Of a DNA stretch of 64,000 bases, positions 34,437 through 44,259 are shown piece after piece. The notes beneath the pieces are model-generated. The model did no database searches, had not been told where the DNA came from, and saw nothing but the letters and a program-made list of their open reading frames with translations. Position 1 is the stretch's first letter. Each line of letters begins with the position of its first letter. The translations under genes and the position numbers were made by a program. This DNA comes from Pinirhizobacter sp036499745 (lineage in GTDB: Bacteria > Pseudomonadota > Gammaproteobacteria > Xanthomonadales > Rhodanobacteraceae): contig NZ_DASYDG010000028.1 in the NCBI RefSeq assembly GCF_036499745.1, positions 1 through 64,000 of the forward strand. The letters run 5' to 3'.

Positions 34437-35029
34437 TCAGGTGAATTTGCTGCATCCAGCCTGCCTGACAGGACGGCCTGGCGAATATCATCCTCCGTAT
34501 CCAGATCGTCGCCCAATTCGTCCGCACGGACGCAGAGCGGTTCATCAACGAGCCACAGGTGTCGGAAACCTTGCTCGCCCTTGAGATCCCGGGCCAGCTG
34601 CATCGTGTTCGCGCGGACGAAGGCCGGTACGCCGCGTACATCACCATAGCCGGTGACGACGTCGCGCCGACCGTCATAAGCGGCCATGAGCGCATCAAGA
34701 TGTGCCTGGCCAAGCGCGGGCTGGTCCACCACGGTGATCAACACGGGAAGCTTGCGTCCGGCCAGGCAATCCGCCGCCCGTTGGAGCGACGACGCCATGC
34801 CGCTGGCCCAGTGGGGATTGATCACGACGAGATCGCCCGATACCTGTAAACGGAGGGTGTCGGCGAATGCGCCCAGGACCACGACAAGCTTCTGCGGGCG
34901 CGTTGCTGCAACCAGACGCGATGTGCGGGCGAGCAGAGTCTCGCCGTCTATCGTAAGGCTCTGCTTTGGACGGCCCAGTCGTCGGCTACCGCCTGCGGCG
35001 AGCACCACTGCGTCGTGAGCTTCAGTCAT
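34430..35029 (-). CDS. MobA/MocA-like nucleotidyltransferase
   Basis: The 199-residue protein has the NTP-transferase motif LAAGGSRRLGRPKQ at about 10–23, the INPHWASGMASSLQRA block and the metal-binding DQPAL region (TVVDQPALGQAHLDAL). This is typical of MocA, which makes molybdopterin cytosine dinucleotide for xanthine-dehydrogenase-type enzymes. The neighbouring XdhC gene supports that. MobA (guanylyl) is the alternative, but the conserved pattern and context favour MocA. The open frame extends to 35074; the ATG at 35029 gives the normal beginning. Confidence 0.85.
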   Translation of the reverse strand: MTEAHDAVVLAAGGSRRLGRPKQSLTIDGETLLARTSRLVAATRPQKLVVVLGAFADTLRLQVSGDLVVINPHWASGMASSLQRAADCLAGRKLPVLITVVDQPALGQAHLDALMAAYDGRRDVVTGYGDVRGVPAFVRANTMQLARDLKGEQGFRHLWLVDEPLCVRADELGDDLDTEDDIRQAVLSGRLDAANSPDQ

Positions 35030-35179
35030 CGTAGGCCTGAAATCCGGATGCCGCGGCCAGCATACCGGCGACATGGTGTTTTCATGAAAACTACGGAACT
35101 TCCTCGGCCCCGGTAACCCGTCCCGTCCCAGGCCCCTTCCATCGCCGCCCCACCCGCTGCTACCATTCTGCGCTCAAGT

Positions 35180-35255
<76 letters not shown>

Positions 35256-35263
35256 TATTCAAG

Positions 35264-35292
35264 GCCCGGGTTCCTACCCGGGCTTTTTTTTT
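35264..35292 (+). terminator. Intrinsic terminator of the tRNA-Ala gene
   Basis: GCCCGGGT and ACCCGGGC form a perfect 8-bp stem with a TCCT loop, followed by nine T residues. Confidence 0.95.
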
Positions 35293-35314
35293 GCGTTGCT
35301 CCAGAGCCACGCGA

Positions 35315-35863
35315 TCACTTGATCCGCGTCAGGTCGGCCTTGAACGCCGTGGCCCATGTGCGGCCGCCGTCCCGCGAATAGGCAATTTCGAAGTGATGGG
35401 CGTCGGCCTTGATGTCCGACCAGACGCCGCGCACCAGCACCGTGCGATCCTTGTAGAGGCTCGTTCCGAAGAACTCGCCACGGCCGTCCTTGAAAGCCCC
35501 GATGGTCGGGGCCTCGACCTTTCCGGAACTGCTGTCGACGTAGGTCTGGCTCCATTGCCCGGCCTTGGTGTCATAGACGAAAAGCGTCGCGCCTTCCCAA
35601 TGTCCGTCGGGCCCGTCGGCCTCGATTTCTTCGAGCCACGCCTTGCCATTCCAGACCGGGCGGGCCGTCTTCGTACCGTCCATCACAACCGTATGGGTGC
35701 CGCCCTCGAACGGGTCGAGCACTTGCGTGGCATGGGTATGCCAGACGCCACGGGCGAAGTCGAAATCGTGCGCGCCGTCCCGGGGCGATTGCGCCCCTGC
35801 GATGAACGGCAAGCAGGCGATGACACCTGCAACCATGACACTACGCAGCAACCATTTCCGCAT
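35315..35863 (-). CDS. Secreted DUF1579-like protein, copy A
   Basis: The 182-residue precursor has a signal peptide (about 1–25, ending IAGAQS). The mature part begins with HDFDFARGVWHTHATQVLDPFEGG and contains the aromatic/Gly pattern of small beta-barrel proteins of the DUF1579-like type (PVWNGKAWLEEIEADGPDGHWEGATLF). Function unknown. A GGAGGG Shine-Dalgarno sits about eight bases before ATG 35863. It is a paralogue of the 36092–36640 product, of identical length, in divergent orientation, and its 3' end lies 22 bp from the tRNA terminator. Confidence 0.72.
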   Translation of the reverse strand: MRKWLLRSVMVAGVIACLPFIAGAQSPRDGAHDFDFARGVWHTHATQVLDPFEGGTHTVVMDGTKTARPVWNGKAWLEEIEADGPDGHWEGATLFVYDTKAGQWSQTYVDSSSGKVEAPTIGAFKDGRGEFFGTSLYKDRTVLVRGVWSDIKADAHHFEIAYSRDGGRTWATAFKADLTRIK

Positions 35864-36091
35864 TATCCCGCCCTCCGTCGTGACCAATCTCACGAAGGCA
35901 CTTTAGGGAAGGTCCCTGGGGATGAAAAAGGGCCAATTCCGGGAATTGAAGGTGGTCCACTTCACCGCCATGGCCTTGCCGGCGTTTCCTCTCCCGATTG
36001 GTCCGCATGTTTTCCAGCGAAGTGGCGCCTATGTTCCTGCCCATCGTTGCAATAACGTGATTCGCCTGGTGTATCAACCCTCAGGCGAGCA

Positions 36092-36640
36092 ATGAACATG
36101 CGCGGAAAAACCTGGAAAAGCCCGTTGTTGTCAGTTGCGATCCTCCTCACCGCCACGGGGCCCGCCGCGGCCGCCGAACCCGACGGCCAGCATGACTTCG
36201 ACTTCCATTTCGGTACATGGAAGACACATGTATCCCGGCTGGTGCATCCGCTGACGGGCTCGACCACCTGGACCGCCTACGACGGTGAATCGATCGTTCG
36301 CAAGGTCTGGAACGGCCGCGCCAGCATCTTCGAGCTGGAAGTCGAGGGACCGGCGGGCCATATCGAAGGCGTCGGACTTCGCCTGTACGATCCGACATCG
36401 CATCAGTGGAATCTTAACTGGACCAACAGCAGTGTCGGCATGCTCGATGGCGCGATGATCGGCGAGTTCAAAGGTGGACGCGGGGATTTTTATGGCAAGG
36501 ACACCCTCGATGGGCGAAGCATCCTGGTGCGCAACAGTTTCGCCGACATCACCCCGGGCTCGTCCCGATTCGAGCAGGCGTTTTCCGACGATGGTGGCAA
36601 GACCTGGGAGACGAACTGGGTGATGACTTTCACCCGGTAG
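36092..36640 (+). CDS. Secreted DUF1579-like protein, copy B
   Basis: The 182-residue precursor has a signal peptide (ending PAAAAEP). The mature protein shares with copy A the HDFDFHFGTWKTHVSRLVHPLTGS block, VRKVWNGRASIFELEVEGPAGHIEG, GAMIGEFKGGRGDFYG, SILVRNSFADI and a C-terminal FSDDGGKTWETNW. Both show the sequence-position match throughout, so they arose by duplication. Function is unknown. ATG 36092 or 36098 could be the start. The two copies are head to head with 228 bp between start codons. Confidence 0.75.
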   Translation: MNMRGKTWKSPLLSVAILLTATGPAAAAEPDGQHDFDFHFGTWKTHVSRLVHPLTGSTTWTAYDGESIVRKVWNGRASIFELEVEGPAGHIEGVGLRLYDPTSHQWNLNWTNSSVGMLDGAMIGEFKGGRGDFYGKDTLDGRSILVRNSFADITPGSSRFEQAFSDDGGKTWETNWVMTFTR

Positions 36641-37124
36641 CGAGGTTCATTGCGAGCCAAGCCGACACAACGAAGTTGAGCATGACAGTTTGAGTTTTGT
36701 CCGATGGGATGTCAGCGATAACTTTGCGACGCTTACTATATGGAGTTGGAGCGACATATCCGCGATCATCTGTTTGCCGCCGGGCAACTCTCGGCGGTCG
36801 GGTATCGAAACCCGTGTTCTAGATCCGGGTGCCGTAGGCAATATCGCCTGCGGTACCCGTGATTCCCCGTCTTTCTATGGCGGGCAGTCAGGCGGGCTTC
36901 GGCCCGGCCGTATTGATCTAGACACGGTTTTCGATCCTGGCTCGCCCGCCACTCTGAGTGCAAACAGCGTGGCGACATGCTCCTGCATGAGTCAGCGCAG
37001 GACGGATGAACCATCGGGTCGTGTCGAAGTGATCCACGGCTGGCTAACCGGTCATGAACACCATGACGTGACTGGGGCCGACAGGCAGGACATGCCTGGG
37101 TGGTTCATTCGTCCGGCCCTCTCC
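36641..37124. other. 484-bp AT-richer stretch without a convincing gene
   Basis: Open frames here are short or antisense to the toxin gene and look non-coding; base composition is less GC-rich than in neighbours. The left part (about 36660–36760) has short internal repeats (TTGAG, GTCAGC) reminiscent of insertion-sequence ends, but no transposase is visible. The centre carries nested inverted repeats (see next feature). This may be a decayed mobile element or a structured RNA locus. Confidence 0.5.
36801..36937. repeat. Large imperfect inverted repeat with nested hairpins
   Basis: The left arm (36801–36825) and right arm (36915–36937) are complementary over about 23 bases with a few single-base gaps and mismatches. 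Between them lies a 14-bp stem (36826–36839 with 36846–36859, two G·T pairs, six-base loop). A GGGC-TTCG-GCCC tetraloop hairpin is at 36894–36905, and an 8-bp TGGCGGGC/GCCCGCCA pair spans 36878–36951. All are visible by direct base matching. Confidence 0.7.
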
Positions 37125-37397
37125 TTAGGGCCATCGCCGCGCAGCATGCAGTATGCGAATGATGCGGATGTCATCCTTCATGACATCGTAGACTACGACG
37201 TAATTACCATGCACGACGAGTTCGCGGGTTCCCTTTAGCCGTCCAGTACGACCCATCAGCGGCAGTTCAAGTAATCCTGCTGTGCGATCGGAAAATACCT
37301 CATCCAACTCAAGTGCGGCAGCCGGGTTGTCACGCTCGATGAAGGTTCGGATGTTCACGCGATCCTTGCGTGCGGTGCTCGTCCATAAAAGTTTCAC
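37125..37397 (-). CDS. ParE/RelE-superfamily toxin
   Basis: The 90-residue protein has the ParE-type pattern: LWTSTARKDRVNIRTFIERDNPAAALELDEVF, the PLMGRTGRLKGTRELVVHGNYVVVYDV core and IRIIRILHAARRWP at the end. ParE toxins block gyrase, RelE toxins cleave mRNA; the LMGRTGR…TREL and HAARRWP blocks fit ParE better. It starts with GTG at 37397 and overlaps the antitoxin stop by four bases (GTGA), the usual antitoxin-first order. Confidence 0.88.
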   Translation of the reverse strand: MKLLWTSTARKDRVNIRTFIERDNPAAALELDEVFSDRTAGLLELPLMGRTGRLKGTRELVVHGNYVVVYDVMKDDIRIIRILHAARRWP

Positions 37398-37693
37398 CGA
37401 CTGGATCGCTCCTTCCGGTTCATCGCCGCAAGTGTTCTTTTCCGCCAGGCATGTGCTTCGGCCTCCACCTCCTTGGCAGATGTAACGTCGCCCGCATCCG
37501 CTGCTTTGAGGCCGGCACGCACCTGGGCTTTGAACCAGACATCGTACTGAGCAGTTTCGCGTTGCTCGCGGACGAAATCCCGCATGAAGTCGCGTAACAA
37601 TTGCGCTCCACTACGATCTCGGGAGCGGGCTGCCGAAGCAAAGGCCTGTTTTAGGTCTTCTTCGACCCTAAAGGTAAACGTGGCATCGGTCAT
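37394..37693 (-). CDS. Ribbon-helix-helix type antitoxin
   Basis: The 99-residue protein has an N-terminal RHH DNA-binding segment (DATFTFRVEEDLKQAFASAARS) and a C-terminal toxin-binding helical part, rich in Ala and Glu (AGDVTSAKEVEAEAHAWRKR). It should bind and neutralise the downstream ParE-type toxin and autoregulate the operon. The open frame continues upstream, but ATG 37693 leaves the likely operator in the untranslated region. Confidence 0.85.
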   Translation of the reverse strand: MTDATFTFRVEEDLKQAFASAARSRDRSGAQLLRDFMRDFVREQRETAQYDVWFKAQVRAGLKAADAGDVTSAKEVEAEAHAWRKRTLAAMNRKERSSR

Positions 37694-37709
37694 GAAATGG
37701 CTTATCCCA

Positions 37710-37739
37710 TGTGTTACAAAGTAAGTACACTGTAGCACA
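37710..37739 (-). promoter_or_regulatory. Candidate antitoxin operator
   Basis: TGTGTTACA and TGTAGCACA form an inverted repeat matching at eight of nine positions around a 12-base spacer. It lies 16 bases upstream of the antitoxin ATG, where RHH antitoxins commonly bind to repress their own operon. Confidence 0.6.
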
Positions 37740-37754
37740 CCGATGCCAGGCTTA

Positions 37755-39257
37755 TCAGTCTTTTAGCGATCTTGCCGAAGCAAGCGCTGCCGCCAACGCC
37801 TCACCCGCTCCCCGGATTTGTTCCGGCTCCAGAGCACCGAACCCAAAAACGAAACCATGGCGGTCCACGACCCCATGGTAGTAGCGGTGGAGCGTATGCA
37901 ATTTGATCCGCCGTCGCTGGAGAAACCCTGCAACTTCCTCGGCGTCAATATCACTTGGAACAGTCGCCGACAGATGCATGCCGTAGGAAGATGGCAGTGG
38001 CGTGAGCGTTGGCGCCAGCGTGTCCATCACTTCAAGCAAGGCCTCGCGTCGCTCCCGGTAACGCTGGCGCATACGCCTCACATGCGCGGCAAGATGCCCT
38101 TCGTCGATGAAGCGGGCCACACCCAGCTGGATCGGCGTGGGGCAATGCCAGTCCATGCAGTTCTTCGCCGCCACCAGGGTGGGCATGGCCCAAGCCGGCG
38201 CTACAAGGTAACCCAGGCGCAGCGAAGGCAGCATGCATTTGGAAAACGTGCCGACATAGAACACGGTGTCGGCATGCGCAGGTGTGCGCAACACCTCCAG
38301 CGGGCTTCCTTCGTGGCGGAATTCGCCGTCGTAGTCGTCCTCGACGATCACCGCGCCGCGTTGCCTTGCGATGTCGAGCAAGGCCTGGCGCCGCCGCGGT
38401 GACATCGACACGCCGAGCGGGAACTGGTGCGACGGGCAAAGGCAGATCACGCCGGCATTCACAGGCAGGCGGTCTACCATCAGCCCTTCATCGTCGACGG
38501 GCACGGGCACCAGGGTGGCGCCTGCCGCGGCAAAGGCCACGCGCATGGGCGGGTAGCCCGGGTCTTCCACAGCGACGACCGTCTGGCCCGGCGTGACCAG
38601 CACGCGAGCGAGCAGGTCGAAAGCCTGCTGCGCACCGGAGGTCACCAGGATGTCGTCGGCCGTGCACACCACGGCACGGGTCAAGGCGATGTGGCGGGTG
38701 ATCGCTTCCCGGAGGTGGTAATTGCCCTGGTTGCCTTGCGGGCTCTTGTAGCGCGCCGGCCGCTTTTCCAGGCCGCGCAATTGCCCGGTCATGACGCGCC
38801 GGAAGATATCGAAGGGAAAAAGCCGCGGGTCGATAAGCGCGGGTCGGAAATCCAGGGAGGGACCGTCGCCCGCCACGGTATCGGGCGTGTCCCTCCAGAA
38901 CCCCATGGCGGCGGTCACGTCCTTGCGTAGCCAGAAGGGATTGAGCGCGGGATGGGACGCGGCCGGAACGGCGGCCACGCTCCTTCCCCGCGGCATGGGC
39001 GGCGCATCGGCCACGAAGGTGCCCGAGCCTTGTCGGCTCATCAGCAGGCCTTCGGTCAACAGACGATGGTAGGCCTGCACCGCCGTGTTCCGCGAGACGG
39101 CGAAAAAGGCGGCCGAGGCGCGCGTGGCAGGTAGCTGCGTGCCAGGACGCAGGCGCCCGTCGATGATCGCCGCCTTCAATTCCTCGTACAGCGTACGGCC
39201 GGATGCGCGCGTCCCGCGCCCGGCTATGTCCAGCTTGATCTCGAACAGGGCATCCAT
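37755..39257 (-). CDS. MocR-type GntR/aminotransferase transcriptional regulator
   Basis: The 500-residue protein has a winged HTH of the GntR family (LYEELKAAIIDGRLRPGTQLPATRASAAFFAVSRNTAVQAYHRLL) joined to a fold-type I aminotransferase-like domain. The latter shows VTSGAQQAFDLLARVL, VAVEDPGYPPMR, ICLCPSHQFPLGVSM, IVEDDYDGEFRHEG and the PLP lysine in VGTFSKCMLPSLRLGY. Such MocR/PdxR regulators use PLP as effector. I start at ATG 39257 (MDALFEIKLD). No aminotransferase, pdx or gab gene is adjacent; a divergent MASE1 gene is upstream. Confidence 0.9.
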   Translation of the reverse strand: MDALFEIKLDIAGRGTRASGRTLYEELKAAIIDGRLRPGTQLPATRASAAFFAVSRNTAVQAYHRLLTEGLLMSRQGSGTFVADAPPMPRGRSVAAVPAASHPALNPFWLRKDVTAAMGFWRDTPDTVAGDGPSLDFRPALIDPRLFPFDIFRRVMTGQLRGLEKRPARYKSPQGNQGNYHLREAITRHIALTRAVVCTADDILVTSGAQQAFDLLARVLVTPGQTVVAVEDPGYPPMRVAFAAAGATLVPVPVDDEGLMVDRLPVNAGVICLCPSHQFPLGVSMSPRRRQALLDIARQRGAVIVEDDYDGEFRHEGSPLEVLRTPAHADTVFYVGTFSKCMLPSLRLGYLVAPAWAMPTLVAAKNCMDWHCPTPIQLGVARFIDEGHLAAHVRRMRQRYRERREALLEVMDTLAPTLTPLPSSYGMHLSATVPSDIDAEEVAGFLQRRRIKLHTLHRYYHGVVDRHGFVFGFGALEPEQIRGAGEALAAALASARSLKD

Positions 39258-39337
39258 GGAAAGTCCCGGGCGCCTAATAAGGCTCCTGCAGCGCAATGGT
39301 GCCTGTTTCCAGCAGCGATTTTTGGAGATGCCTTTCT

Positions 39338-39352
39338 GAATTTCGCAAATTC
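39338..39352. promoter_or_regulatory. 15-bp palindrome in the MocR upstream region
   Basis: GAATTTCGCAAATTC is a 6-3-6 inverted repeat located 81 bases upstream of the MocR start in the 272-bp divergent gap. It could be the binding site of the regulator itself. The rest of the gap holds nothing else that I recognise. Confidence 0.4.
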
Positions 39353-39529
39353 CTGCTCTACGCAATCGGTACGTTCCACGCTCGTCCAGGGCAGCTGCTT
39401 ACGTATATTCGGCAAAAGTTGCCTCATGGGTTGCGGCCGTGAGACCTGTGACCCACGTTTGGTTTGCAGTCGTGGCATGCTGTCAGTGTATTGGCGGACC
39501 ACAACCATCAGGCTAGGGGCGACAAGGGC

Positions 39530-40471
39530 GTGAAGGGAAGCACGGAAGGCGAAATTGTCAGGGCGGAACCCTGGGTCTGGGGGCAGCACGTTGCGATCGC
39601 CGCCGCCTACGGGGTGATCTATCAGCTCGCCCTGCATGTGTCGTTCCCACAGTTCCTCCTCACCACGGGCCTGCGCCTGGCCTGCCTGCTACTGCTGCCT
39701 GTCCGTTACTGGCCGGCGATCGCCCTGGGCGAGGGTCTGCCCCTGGTTGAGAACGCTATCCTTTGCGCCGGAAAATTCGGCATCCCATGGGCGATCCTTG
39801 CCTCGGTGCCGACCGTGGCGTTATGGATGCCGCTATTAAAACCCTTACGTCAGCGGTGGCCCCTGCATGACCCTGACGGCCACCTGAGGATGCCCATGAT
39901 CCTCGCGGCCACGCTCGGCGCCGCCGTCATCACCGCCGCGATCACGACCGTCACTTTAATCGCGGCGTTGCTCCATACGCCCGGCAAGTGGCCCGACCTT
40001 TCGCCGGTCGATTTTTTCTTCGCTTATCTGCTCGGCGCGTACCTCGGCGCGCTCACTCTCACGCCCGTCATCCTCGCGCTTCATGAGCGCTTCCGTGCGC
40101 TTCATGACGCGCGCCTTAGCATCGCGGTGATCTGGCATAGCGCCCTGTTCCGCGACGTCCTGTGGTGGGTATTGCCGGCCCTCGCCGCGATGGCCTGGCT
40201 GGCCATCACTACGCAAGACGATGTCGTGCGTCAGGCGGCCCGCCTTGCCCTGCTCTGGCCGGTTCTGGGCCTGGCCTGGCGTCATGGCTGGCACGGGACC
40301 GCGGTGGGTGGCATGGCGGCCAGCCTGGCCCTGGCCATCACGGCCAAGGGCCTCCTCGACCCGGCAACGCTCCAGGTTCAGGTGGTGCTGGCGTTCGCGC
40401 TTTCGGGCACCTTGATGATGGGCGCGCGCGCGCAGACGCTTCGGGCCGCTATGGGGCCCGAGCGTTCCTGA
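39530..40471 (+). CDS. Stand-alone MASE1-domain integral membrane protein
   Basis: The protein has about eight membrane helices and matches the MASE1 sensor domain: GVIYQLALHVSFPQFLLTTGLRLACLLLLP, YWPAIALGE, and PVDFFFAYLLGAYLGALTLTPVI. MASE1 normally precedes a histidine kinase, GGDEF or EAL domain; here the protein ends after the membrane part with no output domain. The start is uncertain: GTG 39530 (weak AGGGG upstream) gives 313 residues, while TTG 39464 would give 335. It is convergent with the 40483–40920 gene. Confidence 0.78.
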   Translation: MKGSTEGEIVRAEPWVWGQHVAIAAAYGVIYQLALHVSFPQFLLTTGLRLACLLLLPVRYWPAIALGEGLPLVENAILCAGKFGIPWAILASVPTVALWMPLLKPLRQRWPLHDPDGHLRMPMILAATLGAAVITAAITTVTLIAALLHTPGKWPDLSPVDFFFAYLLGAYLGALTLTPVILALHERFRALHDARLSIAVIWHSALFRDVLWWVLPALAAMAWLAITTQDDVVRQAARLALLWPVLGLAWRHGWHGTAVGGMAASLALAITAKGLLDPATLQVQVVLAFALSGTLMMGARAQTLRAAMGPERS

Positions 40472-40482
40472 TCTTCAGCGTT

Positions 40483-40920
40483 TCACTGTACCCGGATCGA
40501 GCACTGCGCCGGGTTATCGCAATCGCCCGGCGCAAGCATCATGCGTGCGGAGCCGTCCGGCTGCGGGGCCACGATCACCGTCACCGAATCGTCCTGGTAG
40601 ACCTGCTTCGCGGCGTCCGGCGCGGCGCCGTCGGTGACCGTGACCCAACGCGATGCATCCACACCGATGGGCAGATCAAGGACGGTATTGGCATCGGTAT
40701 AGGCGATGGCGCCGCGGACGGTGCCGGAGGCATCGTTGACCTGGACGTAACGCACGCCCTCTTTCTCGAAAACGTAGACGTGATAGCCCGGGCTGGCGCT
40801 GACGTCCGAAGCATTGGGCCATGACTGGCCCAGTCCCGTCGCCGGAGGCGTGGCGGCAGCAGCCGAAGCGCACGCCAGCAAGAGGATGGATACGATGGCA
40901 CGGCGGTGAATGGAACGCAT
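40483..40920 (-). CDS. Small exported protein of unknown function
   Basis: The 145-residue precursor has a signal peptide (MRSIHRRAIVSILLLACASAAAAT). The mature part has a beta-rich pattern with SPGYHVYVFEKEGVRYVQVNDASGTVRGAI and ends with a two-cysteine motif GDCDNPAQCSI that may form a disulfide. I do not recognise the family. It is divergent from the MFS gene and convergent with the MASE1 gene. Confidence 0.7.
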   Translation of the reverse strand: MRSIHRRAIVSILLLACASAAAATPPATGLGQSWPNASDVSASPGYHVYVFEKEGVRYVQVNDASGTVRGAIAYTDANTVLDLPIGVDASRWVTVTDGAAPDAAKQVYQDDSVTVIVAPQPDGSARMMLAPGDCDNPAQCSIRVQ

Positions 40921-41086
40921 GGCGACACTCCGAGGCTAGGTTGGTTGGGAACTGCGAGCGTAGCCTAGCGCTCCTTGTGCAGACCTGCGCTGCCCGGTAG
41001 CCCTCGGCGCCGAGGTGTACCATGCGCGATGTCGAAATGTGGCCGGCCCATTCGACGCATGCGTATTCCCCCATCATGGACGCCGA

Positions 41087-42502
41087 ATGACCGACCATCC
41101 CCTTGCCGATCGCCGCTGGCTGGCCCTGGTCCTGCTTTGCCTGGGCGAATTGATGATCGTGCTGGATACGACCATCGTGAATGTCGCCCTGCCCTCCATC
41201 AAGGCCAGCCTCGGCTTCGATGAAACGGCGCTGGCCTGGGTGATCAATGCTTACATGCTTACCTACGGCGGATTCCTGTTGCTCGGTGGACGACTGGGCG
41301 ACCTGTACGGGCACCGCAGGCTTTTCCTGCTGGGCATCGGCTTGTTCGTGGTTGCATCGCTTGCCTGCGGGGTATCGACCACCCGCAGCGTGCTGGTGAT
41401 AGCCCGCGCCGTGCAGGGGATCGGGGGTGCGGTGGTCACCGCCGTGGCCCTGTCGCTGATCATGGACCTGTTCCCTCAACCGGCCGACCGTGCCAAGGCC
41501 ATGGGGGCCTACGGCTTCGTCTGCGCCGGTGGAGGCAGCATCGGCGCCATGCTGGGCGGCGTGCTGACCAGTGCGCTGAGTTGGCACTGGGTATTCCTGG
41601 TGAACCTGCCGATCGGCCTGCTGGTGATCGCCTGGTCGTGGCGATTGCTGCCGGCGGTGCATACGCCTCCGGCCACGCGCCACCTGGACATGGTGGGCGC
41701 GGTGTCGATCACGGCGGCCTTGATGCTGGCGGTGTATGCGGTGGTCGGTGGCCGTGAAGCAGGCTGGCTTTCGGCGCAGACGCTTGGCTTCGGCGCAGTG
41801 GCCGTACTGCTGTTTGTTGCCTTCCTGGTGAACGAATCGCGCGTGAAAGCTCCCTTGGTACCACTGGGCCTGTTCCGCCTTCGCAACCTTTCCACCTCGT
41901 CGGTCGTGGGTGTCTTCTGGTGTGCGTCAATGTTCGGCTGGTTCTTCCTTTCCGCGCTTTACCTGCAGTTGGTGCTGGGGTACAACCCGATGAAGGTGGG
42001 CATGGCGTTCCTGCCGGCCAACATCCTGATGGCGGTGTTTTCACTGGGCCTCTCGGCGAAGCTGGTGATGCGCTTTGGCATCCGCAAGCCGCTGGTGGCG
42101 GGCCTGGTGCTGGCCGTGACGGGCCTGCTCTGGTTCGCCCGGGCTCCTGTGGACGGGAATTTCCTCGTGGACATCCTGCCGCCCATGCTGCTCCTGGGCC
42201 TGGGCGGCGGCATCGCCTTCAACCCGGTGCTGATGGCTGCCATGAGCGAGGTTGGCCCCAATGATTCAGGCCTGGCGTCCGGCGTGGTGAACACCGCGTT
42301 CATGCTGGGCGGCGCGCTGGGCCTGGCGGTACTTGCTACCCTTGCCGCCGTTGCCACCGACCACGCCCACGGACTGCCGCGAGAGGCGGCGTTGTCCGCC
42401 GGCTACCGCGTCGCTTTTCTGGTCGCCACGGCGTTTGCCGCGATCGCCGCCATGGTCGGTGGGTTGTTGCTGCGCGATACCGCCCCCACCCAAGCCCACT
42501 GA
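41087..42502 (+). CDS. MFS drug/H+ antiporter, DHA2 (EmrB-like) family
   Basis: The 471-residue protein has about 14 membrane helices. DHA2 features are the LGELMIVLDTTIVNVALPSIKASLGF first helix and motif A in GGRLGDLYGHRRLFLLG between helices 2 and 3. Motif C-like glycines occur in FVCAGGGSIGAMLGGVLTSALSWHWVFLVNLPIG. Members export drugs, dyes or organic acids. It is followed by an ABC-2 exporter whose start region overlaps its end, suggesting one export operon. Start ATG 41087 gives the standard N-terminus. Confidence 0.9.
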   Translation: MTDHPLADRRWLALVLLCLGELMIVLDTTIVNVALPSIKASLGFDETALAWVINAYMLTYGGFLLLGGRLGDLYGHRRLFLLGIGLFVVASLACGVSTTRSVLVIARAVQGIGGAVVTAVALSLIMDLFPQPADRAKAMGAYGFVCAGGGSIGAMLGGVLTSALSWHWVFLVNLPIGLLVIAWSWRLLPAVHTPPATRHLDMVGAVSITAALMLAVYAVVGGREAGWLSAQTLGFGAVAVLLFVAFLVNESRVKAPLVPLGLFRLRNLSTSSVVGVFWCASMFGWFFLSALYLQLVLGYNPMKVGMAFLPANILMAVFSLGLSAKLVMRFGIRKPLVAGLVLAVTGLLWFARAPVDGNFLVDILPPMLLLGLGGGIAFNPVLMAAMSEVGPNDSGLASGVVNTAFMLGGALGLAVLATLAAVATDHAHGLPREAALSAGYRVAFLVATAFAAIAAMVGGLLLRDTAPTQAH

Positions 42503-42534
42503 TGCCTCCATCCATGGAAGGCCAAGGTCCAAGC

Positions 42535-44240
<1,706 letters not shown>

Positions 44241-44259
44241 CCACGGACAGCAGCGCGAA

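Noticed and set aside
36879..36951. Possible second tRNA: 73 bases with a perfect 7-bp acceptor-like pair and a terminal A
   Set aside because: No T-arm or anticodon stem can be paired (GTTTT against GGCTC), and no sensible anticodon loop appears. The outer pairing belongs to the inverted-repeat cluster instead.
36690..37238. 182-codon open frame on the plus strand
   Set aside because: It begins with TTG, its right half is antisense to the toxin gene, and it has no domain-like pattern.
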